DNA of 64,000 nt, taken from positions 2,604,001 through 2,668,000 of the forward strand of contig OZ241979.1 in NCBI GenBank assembly GCA_965204235.1. The letters are read 5' to 3'. This DNA comes from JAJDTQ01 sp965204235 (GTDB taxonomy: Bacteria > Desulfobacterota > Binatia > UBA9968 > JAJDTQ01). Positions 30,167 through 38,333 of this stretch are shown here, in pieces. Numbering within the stretch: position 1 is the stretch's first letter; the number at the start of each line of letters is the position of its first letter. Made by a program: the position numbers and the translations under genes. The notes below the pieces were generated by a model, which was not told the DNA's origin, did not search any database, and saw only the letters and a program-made list of their open reading frames with translations.

Positions 30167-30292
30167 CGGGTGTCCTTGGCTTTTTCGTGCGGCAGGGAGG
30201 GGAGCGATGAAACAGCCCTTCTTGAAACACCCTCCCACGTCCGTCGCGACTTCGCCATCCATGTTCTGATGAAGGAGAGAAGAACCTCGTGA
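30154..30292 (+). other. spacer between two repeat copies with short overlapping ORFs
   Basis: This segment lies between two inverted family-1 repeats. A 17-codon reading (ATG 30157) overlaps a 20-codon reading that has a very strong GGGAGGGGAG ribosome binding site (ATG 30207, stop 30267-30269). Neither product is recognisable. They may be a decayed gene cut by the repeats or a leader for the downstream restriction enzyme gene. Confidence 0.25.
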
Positions 30293-30376
30293 AGGAACCT
30301 CGGAACGATTGCCCCCGTTCGTCCTGAGCGTAGCGTAGCGGAGTCGAAGGACGCGCTTTCCCACAGGGAGGAAGGA
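30293..30376. repeat. family-1 dispersed repeat, copy 2 (inverted, one end lost)
   Basis: Begins GGAACCTCGGAACGATTGCC, then CGTTCGTCCTGAGCGTAGC and GTCGAAGGACGCGCTTTCCC. It is in the opposite orientation to copy 1. The distal terminus seen in other copies is missing and is replaced by the start region of the next gene. Confidence 0.75.
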
Positions 30377-30387
30377 ACGAGGGGCTG

Positions 30388-33198
30388 ATGAGGCTTTCCT
30401 GGAACGAGGTCCGTGCGCGGGCTGCGGACTTCGCCCGCGAGTGGGCGGACGCGGCTTACGAGAAGGGCGAGACCCACAGTTTCTACAACGACTTCTTCGA
30501 GATCTTCGGCGTCAAGCGGCGCACGGTGGCGCGCTACGAAGAACACGTCCGACGCCTCGACGACACCAGCGGCTTCATCGACCTGTTCTGGCCGGGGGTG
30601 CTCCTGGTGGAGCAGAAGAGCGCCGGCCGCGGCCTTGCTGCGGCCCGGGAGCAGGCCGGCGCCTACTTCGACGCGCTCCCCGAGCGCGACCGTCCCCGCT
30701 ACCAACTCCTCTGCGACTTCCGGACGTTCGAACTCCTCGACCGGGACGAGGGGGAGGAATGCCGCTTCGCCCTGGCCGACCTGCCCGGGCACGTGGAGGA
30801 GTTCGGGTTCATCCTCGGCGTGCAGCGCCGCACGTTCCGGGACCAGGACCCGGTCAACGTCCGGGCGTCCGAGTTGGTGGCGCGGCTGCACGACGCGCTC
30901 AAGGCCTCGGGCTACGCCGGCCACGACCTGGAACTGTTCCTGGTGCGCACCGTCTTCTGCCTCTTCGCCGACGACACCGGCATCTTCGAGCCGCGGGACG
31001 TCTTCCTCGACTTCCTGGAGGAACGGACGGCTGCGGACGGCAGCGACCTCGGCCCCTGGCTGGCCCGGCTGTTCCAGGTGCTGCACACCCCGGAGGATCG
31101 GCGGCAGGCGAAGCTGGACGAGGACTTGGCCCGCTTCCCGTACGTCAACGGCGACCTCTTTGCCGAGCCGCTCCGCATCCCGGACTTCGACACCGCCATG
31201 CGCCAAGCCCTGCTCGACGCCGGTCGGTTCGACTGGACCGCGATCTCTCCGGCCATATTCGGGGCGCTGTTCCAGTCGGTGATGGAGCCGGTGGAGCGCC
31301 GGGCCGCAGGCGCCCACTACACCACCGAGAAGAACATCCTGAAGGTGATCGAGCCGCTGTTCCTCGACCACCTGCGGACGGAGTTCGCGCAACTCAAGGC
31401 AAGACGGGACAGCCGCCGGGTGCCCGACCTCCACGTCTTCCAACGGAAGCTCGGGGCGTTGCGGTTCTTCGACCCCGCGTGCGGCTGCGGCAACTTCCTC
31501 ATCATCGCCTACCGCGAGTTGCGCGCCCTGGAGATCGAAGTGCTGCGGGAACTGAATCCGGGCCAGCGCCAGTTCGAGATGCTTGCGGACGTGCTGTCGG
31601 TGGTCAACGTGGATCAGTTCCACGGCATCGAGATCGGCGAGTTTCCGGCCCGCATCGCATCCACCGCGCTGTGGATGATGGACCACATCATGAACAACCG
31701 TCTGAGCCTGGAGTTCGGTCGGACCTACGCGCGGATACCCATCGAGAAGTCGCCCCACATCCGCAACGCCGACGCCCTGGAGACGGACTGGGCCGAGGTG
31801 CTGCCGCCGGAGGAATGCGACTACGTCTTCGGCAACCCGCCCTTCGGCGGGTCCAAGCACCAATCCACGGAGCAACGTGCGCAAGTGCGCCGCATCGCCG
31901 CCCTGGGCGGCAGTGGCGGGACCCTCGACTACGTGGCGGCGTGGTTCGTCCGCGCGGGCGAGTACGTCCGGAGCGCGCCGGGGGAAAAAACGCCCCGCAT
32001 CGGCTTCGTGGCCACCAACTCGATCACGCAGGGCGAACAGGCGGCGCAACTGTGGCCGGTCCTGTTCGACCGCCATGGCCTGGAGATCGCCTTCGCGCAC
32101 CGCACCTTCTCCTGGGGCTCGGACGCCCGGGGCATGGCGCACGTCCACGTGACGATCATCGGCCTCGACGCCGCGGAACGCGGGTCAACCCCCAAGCGCC
32201 TCTTTTCCTACGAGGACGTGAAGGGCGAGCCCCTCGAAAGCCGCCACGCCGTGATCACGCCCTACCTGTTCGACGGCGGCGGACTGGCGAACCCGCACCT
32301 GGTCGTGCGGGAGGAGGGTCGGCCGATCAACGGGATGAAGCAACTTCTCACCGGGTCGCAGCCGGTCGACGGGGGCAACTACATCCTCGACGCCGCCGAA
32401 CGGCGTGCCTTCCTTGCCAAATGCCCCGAAGCCGAGCCATACATCCACCCTTTTGTCGGCGCCAAGGAATATCTCAATGGCAGGGAGCGCTGGCTCCTGT
32501 GGCTGGGCGAGGCGCCACCCGACTTCCTGAAGCGTATGCCCGCAATACGCGAGCGTGTCACTGCTGTGCGAAATCTGCGCCGTCAGAGCAAACGGAAATC
32601 GACACGAGACTTGGCGGACACACCGACGCTGTTCCAGATCAACCTGATCCCAACTGCCCCGTTCCTGGTCATCCCGGAGGTGAGTTCGGAGCGGCGCGAA
32701 TACGTCCCGATTGGCTGGCTCGAGCCTCCGGTGGTCCCGAGCAACCTCGTCCGCGTCCTCGAAGGCGCGGCCAAGCCGACCTTCGCCATCCTGACCTCCG
32801 CCATGCACATGGCGTGGCTGCGGCACATCGGCGGACGCCTGGAAAGCCGCTATCGCTACTCCATCGGACTCGTCTATAACACCTTCCCGCTCCCGTCCGT
32901 TGCGGAAGCGGACATCGAAGCCCTGACGCCCCACGCCGACGCGGTGCTCGAAGCGCGCGCCAACCACCCCGCCGCCACACCCGCCGACCTCTACGACCCG
33001 GACCTGATGCCGCCCGATCTTCGCCGCGCCCACCGGCAACTCGACCGCGCCGTCGACCGCTTCTACCGCAGAGCCGCGTTCGCCTCCGAACGGGAGCGAG
33101 TCGAGCACCTCTTCACCCTCTACGAGCGTCTCCAGGCCCCCCTCGTCGCAAAAGCCGCGGAGCGACCCAGGCGCAAACGCCGCCGCACCGGACCATGA
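30388..33198 (+). CDS. MmeI-like type IIL restriction-modification enzyme
   Basis: 936-residue single-chain enzyme, the size of MmeI-family proteins that combine DNA cleavage, adenine methylation and target recognition. A PD-(D/E)xK-type site is visible at D65 and E75-Q-K77 (FIDLFWPGVLLVEQKSAG). The SAM-binding motif DPACGCGNF starts at residue 362 and the catalytic NPPF at 483. The region from about 610 onward (target recognition, then a C-terminal helical part ending in basic RRKRRRTGP) is less conserved. A strong GGGAGGAAGG stretch precedes the ATG. No separate R, S or M gene is adjacent. The family also includes methylase components of some phage-defence loci, so nuclease activity is inferred. 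Confidence 0.85.
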   Translation: MRLSWNEVRARAADFAREWADAAYEKGETHSFYNDFFEIFGVKRRTVARYEEHVRRLDDTSGFIDLFWPGVLLVEQKSAGRGLAAAREQAGAYFDALPERDRPRYQLLCDFRTFELLDRDEGEECRFALADLPGHVEEFGFILGVQRRTFRDQDPVNVRASELVARLHDALKASGYAGHDLELFLVRTVFCLFADDTGIFEPRDVFLDFLEERTAADGSDLGPWLARLFQVLHTPEDRRQAKLDEDLARFPYVNGDLFAEPLRIPDFDTAMRQALLDAGRFDWTAISPAIFGALFQSVMEPVERRAAGAHYTTEKNILKVIEPLFLDHLRTEFAQLKARRDSRRVPDLHVFQRKLGALRFFDPACGCGNFLIIAYRELRALEIEVLRELNPGQRQFEMLADVLSVVNVDQFHGIEIGEFPARIASTALWMMDHIMNNRLSLEFGRTYARIPIEKSPHIRNADALETDWAEVLPPEECDYVFGNPPFGGSKHQSTEQRAQVRRIAALGGSGGTLDYVAAWFVRAGEYVRSAPGEKTPRIGFVATNSITQGEQAAQLWPVLFDRHGLEIAFAHRTFSWGSDARGMAHVHVTIIGLDAAERGSTPKRLFSYEDVKGEPLESRHAVITPYLFDGGGLANPHLVVREEGRPINGMKQLLTGSQPVDGGNYILDAAERRAFLAKCPEAEPYIHPFVGAKEYLNGRERWLLWLGEAPPDFLKRMPAIRERVTAVRNLRRQSKRKSTRDLADTPTLFQINLIPTAPFLVIPEVSSERREYVPIGWLEPPVVPSNLVRVLEGAAKPTFAILTSAMHMAWLRHIGGRLESRYRYSIGLVYNTFPLPSVAEADIEALTPHADAVLEARANHPAATPADLYDPDLMPPDLRRAHRQLDRAVDRFYRRAAFASERERVEHLFTLYERLQAPLVAKAAERPRRKRRRTGP

Positions 33199-33288
33199 GA
33201 CCCGGCAAACGTTCCCCGACGCTGACAGAATGTCTGGATCTGGCGGGCGTGGACATCGTGGGGCAGGCGAAGTTCCCTGACGCCTAAG

Positions 33289-33428
33289 AAACGTCTGGTC
33301 CATTCCGGCTCGAGTTCCCTCTCCCTATGGAAAGCGCGTCCTTCGACTTCGCTTCGCTACGCTCAGGACGAACGGAGAAATTTTCGCTTCGCTACGCCCA
33401 AGACGAAGGGGGAACTTCGCTACGCGAT
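33289..33428. repeat. family-1 dispersed repeat, copy 3
   Basis: Begins AACGTCTGGTCCATTCCGG, followed by CTCTCCCTATGGAAAGCGCG, TCCTTCGACTTCGCTTCGC and CGCTCAGGACGAACGG. It runs directly into family-2 copy B. The bases between the preceding stop and this copy (33199-33288) contain no recognisable gene. Confidence 0.75.
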
Positions 33429-33429
33429 C

Positions 33430-33619
33430 CGATTCCCTCCCCCCTTGAGGGGGAGGGTTAGGGAGGGGGGTTCTTCGTGCCACCGGACCCATCGGCGCCA
33501 GCACCAACGGACAGATGGCTGAAACGGGTTGGGCCGGTCCGTGTAGAGGACTCCTCCCCTCAACCCCGCCGTACCCCCCTCCCTGTCCCTCCCCCTCAAG
33601 GGGGGAGGGGACGCTACGC
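33430..33619. repeat. family-2 dispersed repeat, copy B (inverted relative to copy A)
   Basis: The reverse complement of 22482-22672 with scattered substitutions. It has the same palindromic ends (TCCCTCCCCCCTTGAGGGGG and CCCTCCCCCTCAAGGGGGGA) and the same interior (GCCACCGGACCCATCGGCGC in inverted sense, GTGTAGAGGA). It is sandwiched between family-1 copies 3 and 4. The 33199-33834 interval therefore consists almost wholly of repeats. Confidence 0.85.
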
Positions 33620-33657
33620 CGTGAACTCCTGCCCACGAAAGCCGGAAGATTCGCTAA

Positions 33658-33723
33658 GGAAGCTCTGAACAATTGCCTCCGTTCGTCCTGAGCGTAGCGA
33701 AGCGAAGTCGAAGGACGCGCCGG
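33658..33723. repeat. family-1 dispersed repeat, copy 4 (partial, inverted relative to copy 3)
   Basis: Begins GGAAGCTCTGAACAATTGCC, then CGTTCGTCCTGAGCGTAGCG and AAGTCGAAGGACGCG. The remainder up to the rarA stop (33724-33834) shows a short direct repeat containing AAGACCATGTG and CGAGACCATGTG and nothing else recognisable. Confidence 0.75.
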
Positions 33724-33834
33724 AAAGCAGATCCATCGCGAGACCATGTGAGAGGGCCGCCCGCGTTTCCAGAACATCGCAAGACCATGTGGCGGGACGC
33801 CGTCGTTTCCGGAAGCGCATACTCGGACAGGCCG

Positions 33835-35181
33835 TCAGCCCGGCTCGTTGCGTTTCCTCAACGCATCCCACGCCTCCAGCCGTTCGCGGACGACCTCTTC
33901 GTAGCCCTGGTCGCCGGGTTCGTAGTACCGGCGGCCCTTGAGTTCCGAAGGCAGGTACTCCTGCGTCCCCACGTGGCCCGGCTCGTCGTGGGGGTAGAGG
34001 TAGTCCGCTCCGTAGCCGAGGGACTTCATCAGGCGGGTGGGGGCGTTCCGAAGGTGGAGGGGGGTGGGCAGCGCGCCCCGTTCGCGCACGTCCCGGGTGG
34101 CGGCCAGCAACGCCCGGTAAGCCGAGTTGGACTTGGGAGCGGTGGCCAGGTAGATGGCGGCCTGGGTCATGGGTATGCGGCCTTCGGGCAGTCCGACGAA
34201 ATGGACCGCGTCCTTGGCGGCTACCGCCACCTGAAGGGCCTGGGGGTCGGCGTTGCCCACGTCCTCCGCGGCGAATATGACCATGCGGCGGGCGATGAAG
34301 AGCGGTTCTTCGCCGGCCTCGATCATCCGCACCATCCAATAGACCGCGGCGTCGGGGTCGCTTCCCCGGAGGCTCTTGATGAAGGCCGAGGCCAGGTTGT
34401 AGTGCTCCTCGCCGGCCCGGTCGTAGCGCAGGGGTCCGAGTTGCAGCGCCTGTTCCACGTGGGCGAGGTCGATGGGCGCGGTCCCGGAGGAGTTGCGGGC
34501 CAGCGTGACTGCGCTCTCCAGGGCGTTGAGGGCCACCCGGGCGTCTCCGTGGGCGCGCCGGGCCAGCGCCTGCCGGGCCTCTGCGGTAATGTCCGGGCTG
34601 GCGTCCCAGAGTCCCCGTCCCCGTTCGGCCAGGGCCCGGTCCACCACTTGGGCGAGGGTCTCCTCGGTCAGGGGATGCATCACGCATACCCGGCAGCGGG
34701 AGAGCAGCGGGGAAATGAGCTCGAAGGAGGGGTTCTCTGTGGTTGCGCCGATGAGGGTCAGGAGGCCCGCCTCCACGTGCGGAAGGAAGGTGTCCTGCTG
34801 CGACTTGTTGAAGTGGTGGATCTCGTCCACCAGGACCGCCACCGGCACGGAGCCGCGCTGCAGGCGTCTGGCGTCGGGAAGGATCTTCCGTATGTCGCCG
34901 GCGCCGGAGGTTACCGCGGAGAGCTGGATGCAATGGGCATGGCAGGCGTCGGCCATGAGCCGGGCCAGGGTGGTCTTGCCGCATCCGGGCGGACCCCAGA
35001 AGATGAGCGACTGCAGGCGGCCCGTGTCCGCCATGCCCCGCAGCAGCTTGCCCGGGCCGAGCAGGTGCTCCTGTCCCAGCACGTCGTCGAGCCGGGCCGG
35101 TCGCATGCGCTCCGCCAGGGGCGTGTTCTTCCCGCCCGAAGGCGGCTTCCCGGAAGGGTTCCCGGAGTCGAACAGTTCCAC
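33835..35181 (-). CDS. rarA: Replication-associated recombination protein A (AAA+ ATPase)
   Basis: DnaX/RuvB-related clamp-loader-like ATPase acting at stalled replication forks. From the GTG at 35181 the product has 448 residues, the family length, and starts ELFDSGNPSGKPPSGGKNTPLAERMRP. Walker A is WGPPGCGKTTLAR and Walker B VLVDEIHHFNK; the sensor stretch is LIGATTENPSFE. The C-terminal tetramerisation region includes DPDAAVYWMVRMIEAGEEPLFIARRM. A longer reading from ATG 35262 is open, but its first 27 residues are foreign to the family and its ATG lies in a dispersed repeat. Confidence 0.93.
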   Translation of the reverse strand: MELFDSGNPSGKPPSGGKNTPLAERMRPARLDDVLGQEHLLGPGKLLRGMADTGRLQSLIFWGPPGCGKTTLARLMADACHAHCIQLSAVTSGAGDIRKILPDARRLQRGSVPVAVLVDEIHHFNKSQQDTFLPHVEAGLLTLIGATTENPSFELISPLLSRCRVCVMHPLTEETLAQVVDRALAERGRGLWDASPDITAEARQALARRAHGDARVALNALESAVTLARNSSGTAPIDLAHVEQALQLGPLRYDRAGEEHYNLASAFIKSLRGSDPDAAVYWMVRMIEAGEEPLFIARRMVIFAAEDVGNADPQALQVAVAAKDAVHFVGLPEGRIPMTQAAIYLATAPKSNSAYRALLAATRDVRERGALPTPLHLRNAPTRLMKSLGYGADYLYPHDEPGHVGTQEYLPSELKGRRYYEPGDQGYEEVVRERLEAWDALRKRNEPG

Positions 35182-35246
35182 GTCGTCACACGTTCCGGGC
35201 CCGCGCCGAGCCGGAGGCGTCCGCAAGTCCGGGGCCGGCGGCTCGA

Positions 35247-35404
35247 GGAACCTCTGATCCATTCTGGTTCGAGGCGCCTCTCCCCATGGGAAAGCGCGTC
35301 CTTCGACTTCGCTTCGCTCAGGATGAACGGAGGACTCCGCTCCGCGTCCTTCGACTCCGCTCCGCCACGCTCAGGACGAACGGGGCAATCGGCCGGAGTT
35401 TCCT
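35247..35404. repeat. family-1 dispersed repeat, copy 5 (both ends present)
   Basis: About 158 bp. The left end is GGAACCTCTGATCCATTCTG. The right end, read on the other strand, is GGAAACTCCGGCCGATTGCC. The core has CGTCCTTCGACTTCGCTTCG and a second similar block with CGCTCAGGACGAACGG. It makes up nearly the entire gap between rplS and rarA, and its right border coincides with the rplS stop codon. Confidence 0.85.
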
Positions 35405-35760
35405 CAACGTGACGCGCGCGGCCTGCGGTCTTCCTCCAGCCGGGCGCGTTTCCCCGAGAGTCGCCTCAGGTAGTACAACTTGGCCCTGCGCACCCGTCCC
35501 CGGGTGACCACCTCGACCTTCTCGATGCGCGGCGAGTGGCGCGGAAAGATGCGCTCCACGCCCACGCCGTAGGACGTCTTGCGGACCACGAAGGTTTCGC
35601 GCACGCCGCTGCCGGAGATGGCGATGACCACGCCCTCGAAGACCTGGATCCGCTCCTTCTCGCCTTCCACGATGCGGACGTGGACGCGCACCCGCTGCCC
35701 CGGCTTGATGTCGGGCGCCTCCCGCGCCTGCTCCCGTTCGATCCGGTCGATGACGTTCAT
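35404..35760 (-). CDS. rplS: 50S ribosomal protein L19
   Basis: Intersubunit-bridge protein, 118 residues. It opens MNVIDRIEREQAREAPDIKPGQRVRVHVRIVEGEKERIQVFEGVVIA and contains GSGVRETFVVRKTSYGVGVERIFPRHSPRIEKVEV, then RRAKLYYLRRLSGKRARL. The ATG overlaps the trmD stop (ATGA). The stop codon TGA is immediately followed by GGAAACTCCG, the terminal sequence of repeat copy 5. Confidence 0.98.
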   Translation of the reverse strand: MNVIDRIEREQAREAPDIKPGQRVRVHVRIVEGEKERIQVFEGVVIAISGSGVRETFVVRKTSYGVGVERIFPRHSPRIEKVEVVTRGRVRRAKLYYLRRLSGKRARLEEDRRPRASR

Positions 35761-37028
35761 TTGACGCTCCCTTCCATCACCCGTCCCAGTATCCGGTCCA
35801 GCATGACGGCGGACGCAGCTCGTACGGAGAGATGGTTGTAATCGTCCCGGCCCGCGATGGGCTCCAGCACGAAGTCCGAACGGTCGAAGACCTCGTCGGC
35901 CAACCCCCAACCGGCGCCCAGCAGGATCATGTACGGGACAGGCTCCCTTATTAGCATTTCCCGCATCTTTCCAAAAGTTATCGTGTTCGTTGCAGGACGG
36001 GAACGTGCGGAAGTCGCCACCAGCCGGGGGGCGGTCCCGCATTCCCGCCGCACGCCCGCCACCGCGGCGTCCAGGTCGTCCGAGAGCCTCGCCAGGGCGA
36101 GGGCCTCCCGGCGGCTGCTGTTGCAGGAGCCGCCGTACCCGCGCTCCCGGTGGTCGATGGTCCGGGCGGCCAGCTTCCGGAGCGTCTTTGCCGGGTTGAC
36201 CACGTAGAAACCGGCCGCCCCGTAGGTGCGGCAGGTGCGGGCGATGTCGTGGACGTCGAGGTTGGTGATGGACGAGGCGACGGTCCGGCCGAGTCGGTCG
36301 GACACGGGGTGGTGCAGCAGCGCCACATAGACCTTTCCCGCGGGCGCCGCAGCCGCTTTCGCCAACAGGTCCGGCCGGAGCCGGGCGGTGGTCTCGACGC
36401 TCATCCTGCGGCGCCATCGCCGGATCTCCTCATGGTCGCCCGAGAGCAGGACCTCCGGCACCTTCACGCCCCGGTATTCCGCGGGCCGGGTGTATTGCGG
36501 ATGCTCCAGCAGGCCGTCCACGAAAGAGTCCTCCCGGGCCGAGCGGTCGTTCCCGAGCACGCCCGGCACCAGGCGGGCGACGCCGTCGATGACCGCGAGG
36601 GCGGGGACCTCGCCGCCGCTCAACGTGTAGTCCCCGATGGACAGGAGTTCGTCGGCGTACCCCACCACCCTTTCGTCCACCCCTTCGTAACGGCCGCAGA
36701 CCAGCACCACGTCCTGATGGCGCGAGACCGCCAGGGCGGCTTCCTGGTCGAAGACCCTCCCGCGAGGCGAAAGCAGTATGACGTGGGGATCCTTCAGCCT
36801 GCTTCGACTGTCTTCGATGGCTTCGATGAGCGGCTCGGGCTTGAGCACCATCCCCTGGCCGCCGCCGTAGGGGTAGTCGTCGGTGGTGCGGTGCCGGTCC
36901 CGGGCATACCGGCGCAGGTCCACCAGATCGACGGAGACGAGGTTCCTCTCCCGGGCCCTCTTGAGGATGCTGTGGTCCAACGGAGACGCGAAGATCTCCG
37001 GGAAGAGCGTGATGACCGAAAAACGCAT
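35757..37028 (-). CDS. trmD: tRNA (guanine37-N1)-methyltransferase fused to a second SPOUT RNA methyltransferase
   Basis: 423 residues, against roughly 240 for ordinary TrmD. Residues 1 to about 230 are TrmD: MRFSVITLFPEIF, DDYPYGGGQGMVLKPEP, the knot LVCGRYEGVDERV and IGDYTLSGGE. Residues about 235-423 form a second domain (VYVALLHHPVSDRLGRTVASSITNLDVHDIARTCRTYG ... YMILLGAGWGLADEVF ... DDYNHLSVRAASAVMLDRILG) matching the PF09936-type RNA methyltransferase that is often encoded next to trmD as a separate gene. The TrmD domain makes m1G37 in tRNA; the target of the second domain is not known to me. Confidence 0.93.
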   Translation of the reverse strand: MRFSVITLFPEIFASPLDHSILKRARERNLVSVDLVDLRRYARDRHRTTDDYPYGGGQGMVLKPEPLIEAIEDSRSRLKDPHVILLSPRGRVFDQEAALAVSRHQDVVLVCGRYEGVDERVVGYADELLSIGDYTLSGGEVPALAVIDGVARLVPGVLGNDRSAREDSFVDGLLEHPQYTRPAEYRGVKVPEVLLSGDHEEIRRWRRRMSVETTARLRPDLLAKAAAAPAGKVYVALLHHPVSDRLGRTVASSITNLDVHDIARTCRTYGAAGFYVVNPAKTLRKLAARTIDHRERGYGGSCNSSRREALALARLSDDLDAAVAGVRRECGTAPRLVATSARSRPATNTITFGKMREMLIREPVPYMILLGAGWGLADEVFDRSDFVLEPIAGRDDYNHLSVRAASAVMLDRILGRVMEGSVK

Positions 37029-37087
37029 GGCAGCCCATGGAGGGACGGACGTCCTTGCAGGCGGTCCGTCGGTTACGGGCCGCTATG

Positions 37088-37196
37088 GGAACCTTCGAAC
37101 AACGGAGACACACCCTCCCATCCCGTTCGTCCTGAGCGTAGCGAAGCGGAGTCGAAGGGCGCGCTCATGTCCCTGTCCCGATGGATCAGAGGTTCC
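37088..37196. repeat. family-1 dispersed repeat, copy 6 (complete, about 109 bp)
   Basis: The left terminus is GGAACCTTCGAACAACGG. The right terminus, read on the minus strand, is GGAACCTCTGATCCATCGGG. The core is CGTTCGTCCTGAGCGTAGCG followed by GAGTCGAAGGGCGCGC. It lies inside the ffh-rplS operon between rimM and trmD. Its right border overlaps the rimM stop codon TAG. Confidence 0.85.
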
Positions 37197-37708
37197 TATA
37201 ATTCCAGCAGCCCGTCGGGGGCATCCACGGTGACGGTGCCGTTGACCAGGTCCACCTGCCGGACGAACTCCCTGACCGCGGGGATCAGGTGTTCCTTGCC
37301 GGACCCGGCGACCACCAGCAGGTCGCCGTCCCGCCGGGGCCATACGCCGGTGACCGTGCCGATGCGCTCCCCGTTGGCGTCCACCACCTCGAAGCCCACC
37401 ACTTCCTGGTAGTAGTACTCGGACGGACCCGGGGGCGCGAGCGCGTCCAGCGGCGCCGACAACCGGAAGCCCACCAGTCGTTGGGCCTCTTCCATGCGGT
37501 TGACGCCTCCCAACTTCACGAGGGCGAACCCCCGGTGAGGTTTGACCTGCTCCAGCGGAAGCGTAAGCCGGTTGTCGCCCCGGGCCAACTCCACCTCTCC
37601 GGTGGAATGGAGGGTGCGGCCCTGGGGGTTGAACAGCCGGAGCCTGAGCCAGCCGGCCACGCCGTGCGCGGCTACGACGTCACCCAGGGCGATCCGGTCG
37701 GTGGACAA
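37196..37708 (-). CDS. rimM: Ribosome maturation factor RimM
   Basis: 16S processing factor that binds S19 during head assembly, 170 residues. The N-terminal barrel reads IALGDVVAAHGVAGWLRLRLFNP, and the PRC-barrel half has YYYQEVVGFEVVDANGERIGTVTGVW ... DLLVVAGSGKEHLIPAVREFV. The stop TAG runs into the terminal GGAACC of repeat copy 6. It is part of the ffh-rpsP-khpA-rimM-trmD-rplS order. Confidence 0.97.
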   Translation of the reverse strand: MSTDRIALGDVVAAHGVAGWLRLRLFNPQGRTLHSTGEVELARGDNRLTLPLEQVKPHRGFALVKLGGVNRMEEAQRLVGFRLSAPLDALAPPGPSEYYYQEVVGFEVVDANGERIGTVTGVWPRRDGDLLVVAGSGKEHLIPAVREFVRQVDLVNGTVTVDAPDGLLEL

Positions 37709-37722
37709 GGGGAGGAAGGCGG

Positions 37723-37962
37723 CTATTGCTCGTCGACGATCTCCAGGACCACCTTCCGGTTGGCCCTGGCCGCGGCGGCGTTCAATATCGTTCGCAGGGA
37801 CTTGGCGGTGCGCCCCTGCTTGCCGATGACGCGGCCGCGGTCCTCCGCGGCCACCTTGAGCTCCACCACGACGGAGGCTTCGTCGTCCTCCGTTTCCCTG
37901 ACCTCCACGGCGTCGGGTTGGCTGACGATGGACTCCGCGAGATACTGCACCAGTTCCTTCAA
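37723..37962 (-). CDS. khpA: KH-domain RNA-binding protein KhpA
   Basis: 79 residues, standard for this family. MKELVQYLAESIVSQPDAVEV is followed by the KH motif GRVIGKQGRTAKSLRTILNAAAARANRKVVLEIVDEQ. It is a small-RNA/mRNA-binding protein that partners KhpB in other bacteria. Its position between rpsP and rimM is the conserved one. The 60-base gap to rpsP shows nothing notable. Confidence 0.95.
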   Translation of the reverse strand: MKELVQYLAESIVSQPDAVEVRETEDDEASVVVELKVAAEDRGRVIGKQGRTAKSLRTILNAAAARANRKVVLEIVDEQ

Positions 37963-38022
37963 GAAGTCCGTCTCCTGTGGCCGGGGCCGCCGCGCGCCAA
38001 GCCCGGGGATGCTACAGGCCCG

Positions 38023-38304
38023 TCAGCCCTCCGAGCTCTCCGGCGCCGGCGCGTCCGCGCCCGCTTCCTTCGCCGCCCGCTTCATGAGGCTTCGCACGGT
38101 CTGCGTCGGTTGCGCCCCCTGCTTGAGCCATGCGTCCACCTTGGCCCGGTCCATCCGCAAGGCCGCGGAAGGGCTCCGGGGGTCGTAGGTGCCCACCTGC
38201 TCGATGAACCTTCCGTCCCGGGGGTCCCGTGCGTCCGCGACGACGATGCGATAGTAGGGCCGCTTCCTGGCCCCGTGCCGACTCAGTCTGATCTTCACGC
38301 TCAT
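38023..38304 (-). CDS. rpsP: 30S ribosomal protein S16
   Basis: Small-subunit body protein, 93 residues. MSVKIRLSRHGARKRPYYRIVVADARDPRDGRFIEQVGTYDP is canonical. The C-terminal tail AKEAGADAPAPESSEG is an acidic, alanine/proline-rich extension. It lies 29 bases downstream of ffh in the same operon. GGAGGAAAGAAG precedes the ATG. Confidence 0.98.
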   Translation of the reverse strand: MSVKIRLSRHGARKRPYYRIVVADARDPRDGRFIEQVGTYDPRSPSAALRMDRAKVDAWLKQGAQPTQTVRSLMKRAAKEAGADAPAPESSEG

Positions 38305-38333
38305 GGGGGTCTTCTTTCCTCCGGGTTCCTAGT

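Noticed and set aside
30160..32148. Large minus-strand reading opposite the MmeI-like gene
   Set aside because: Low-complexity composition and no motif; the plus-strand frame has a full set of methyltransferase motifs.
33614..34984. Second minus-strand reading over rarA
   Set aside because: Frame-shifted shadow of rarA with Arg/Pro/Gly-rich composition.
33673..35412. Plus-strand gene starting in the repeat at 33673
   Set aside because: Its first residues are the translated repeat and the rest is antisense to rarA.
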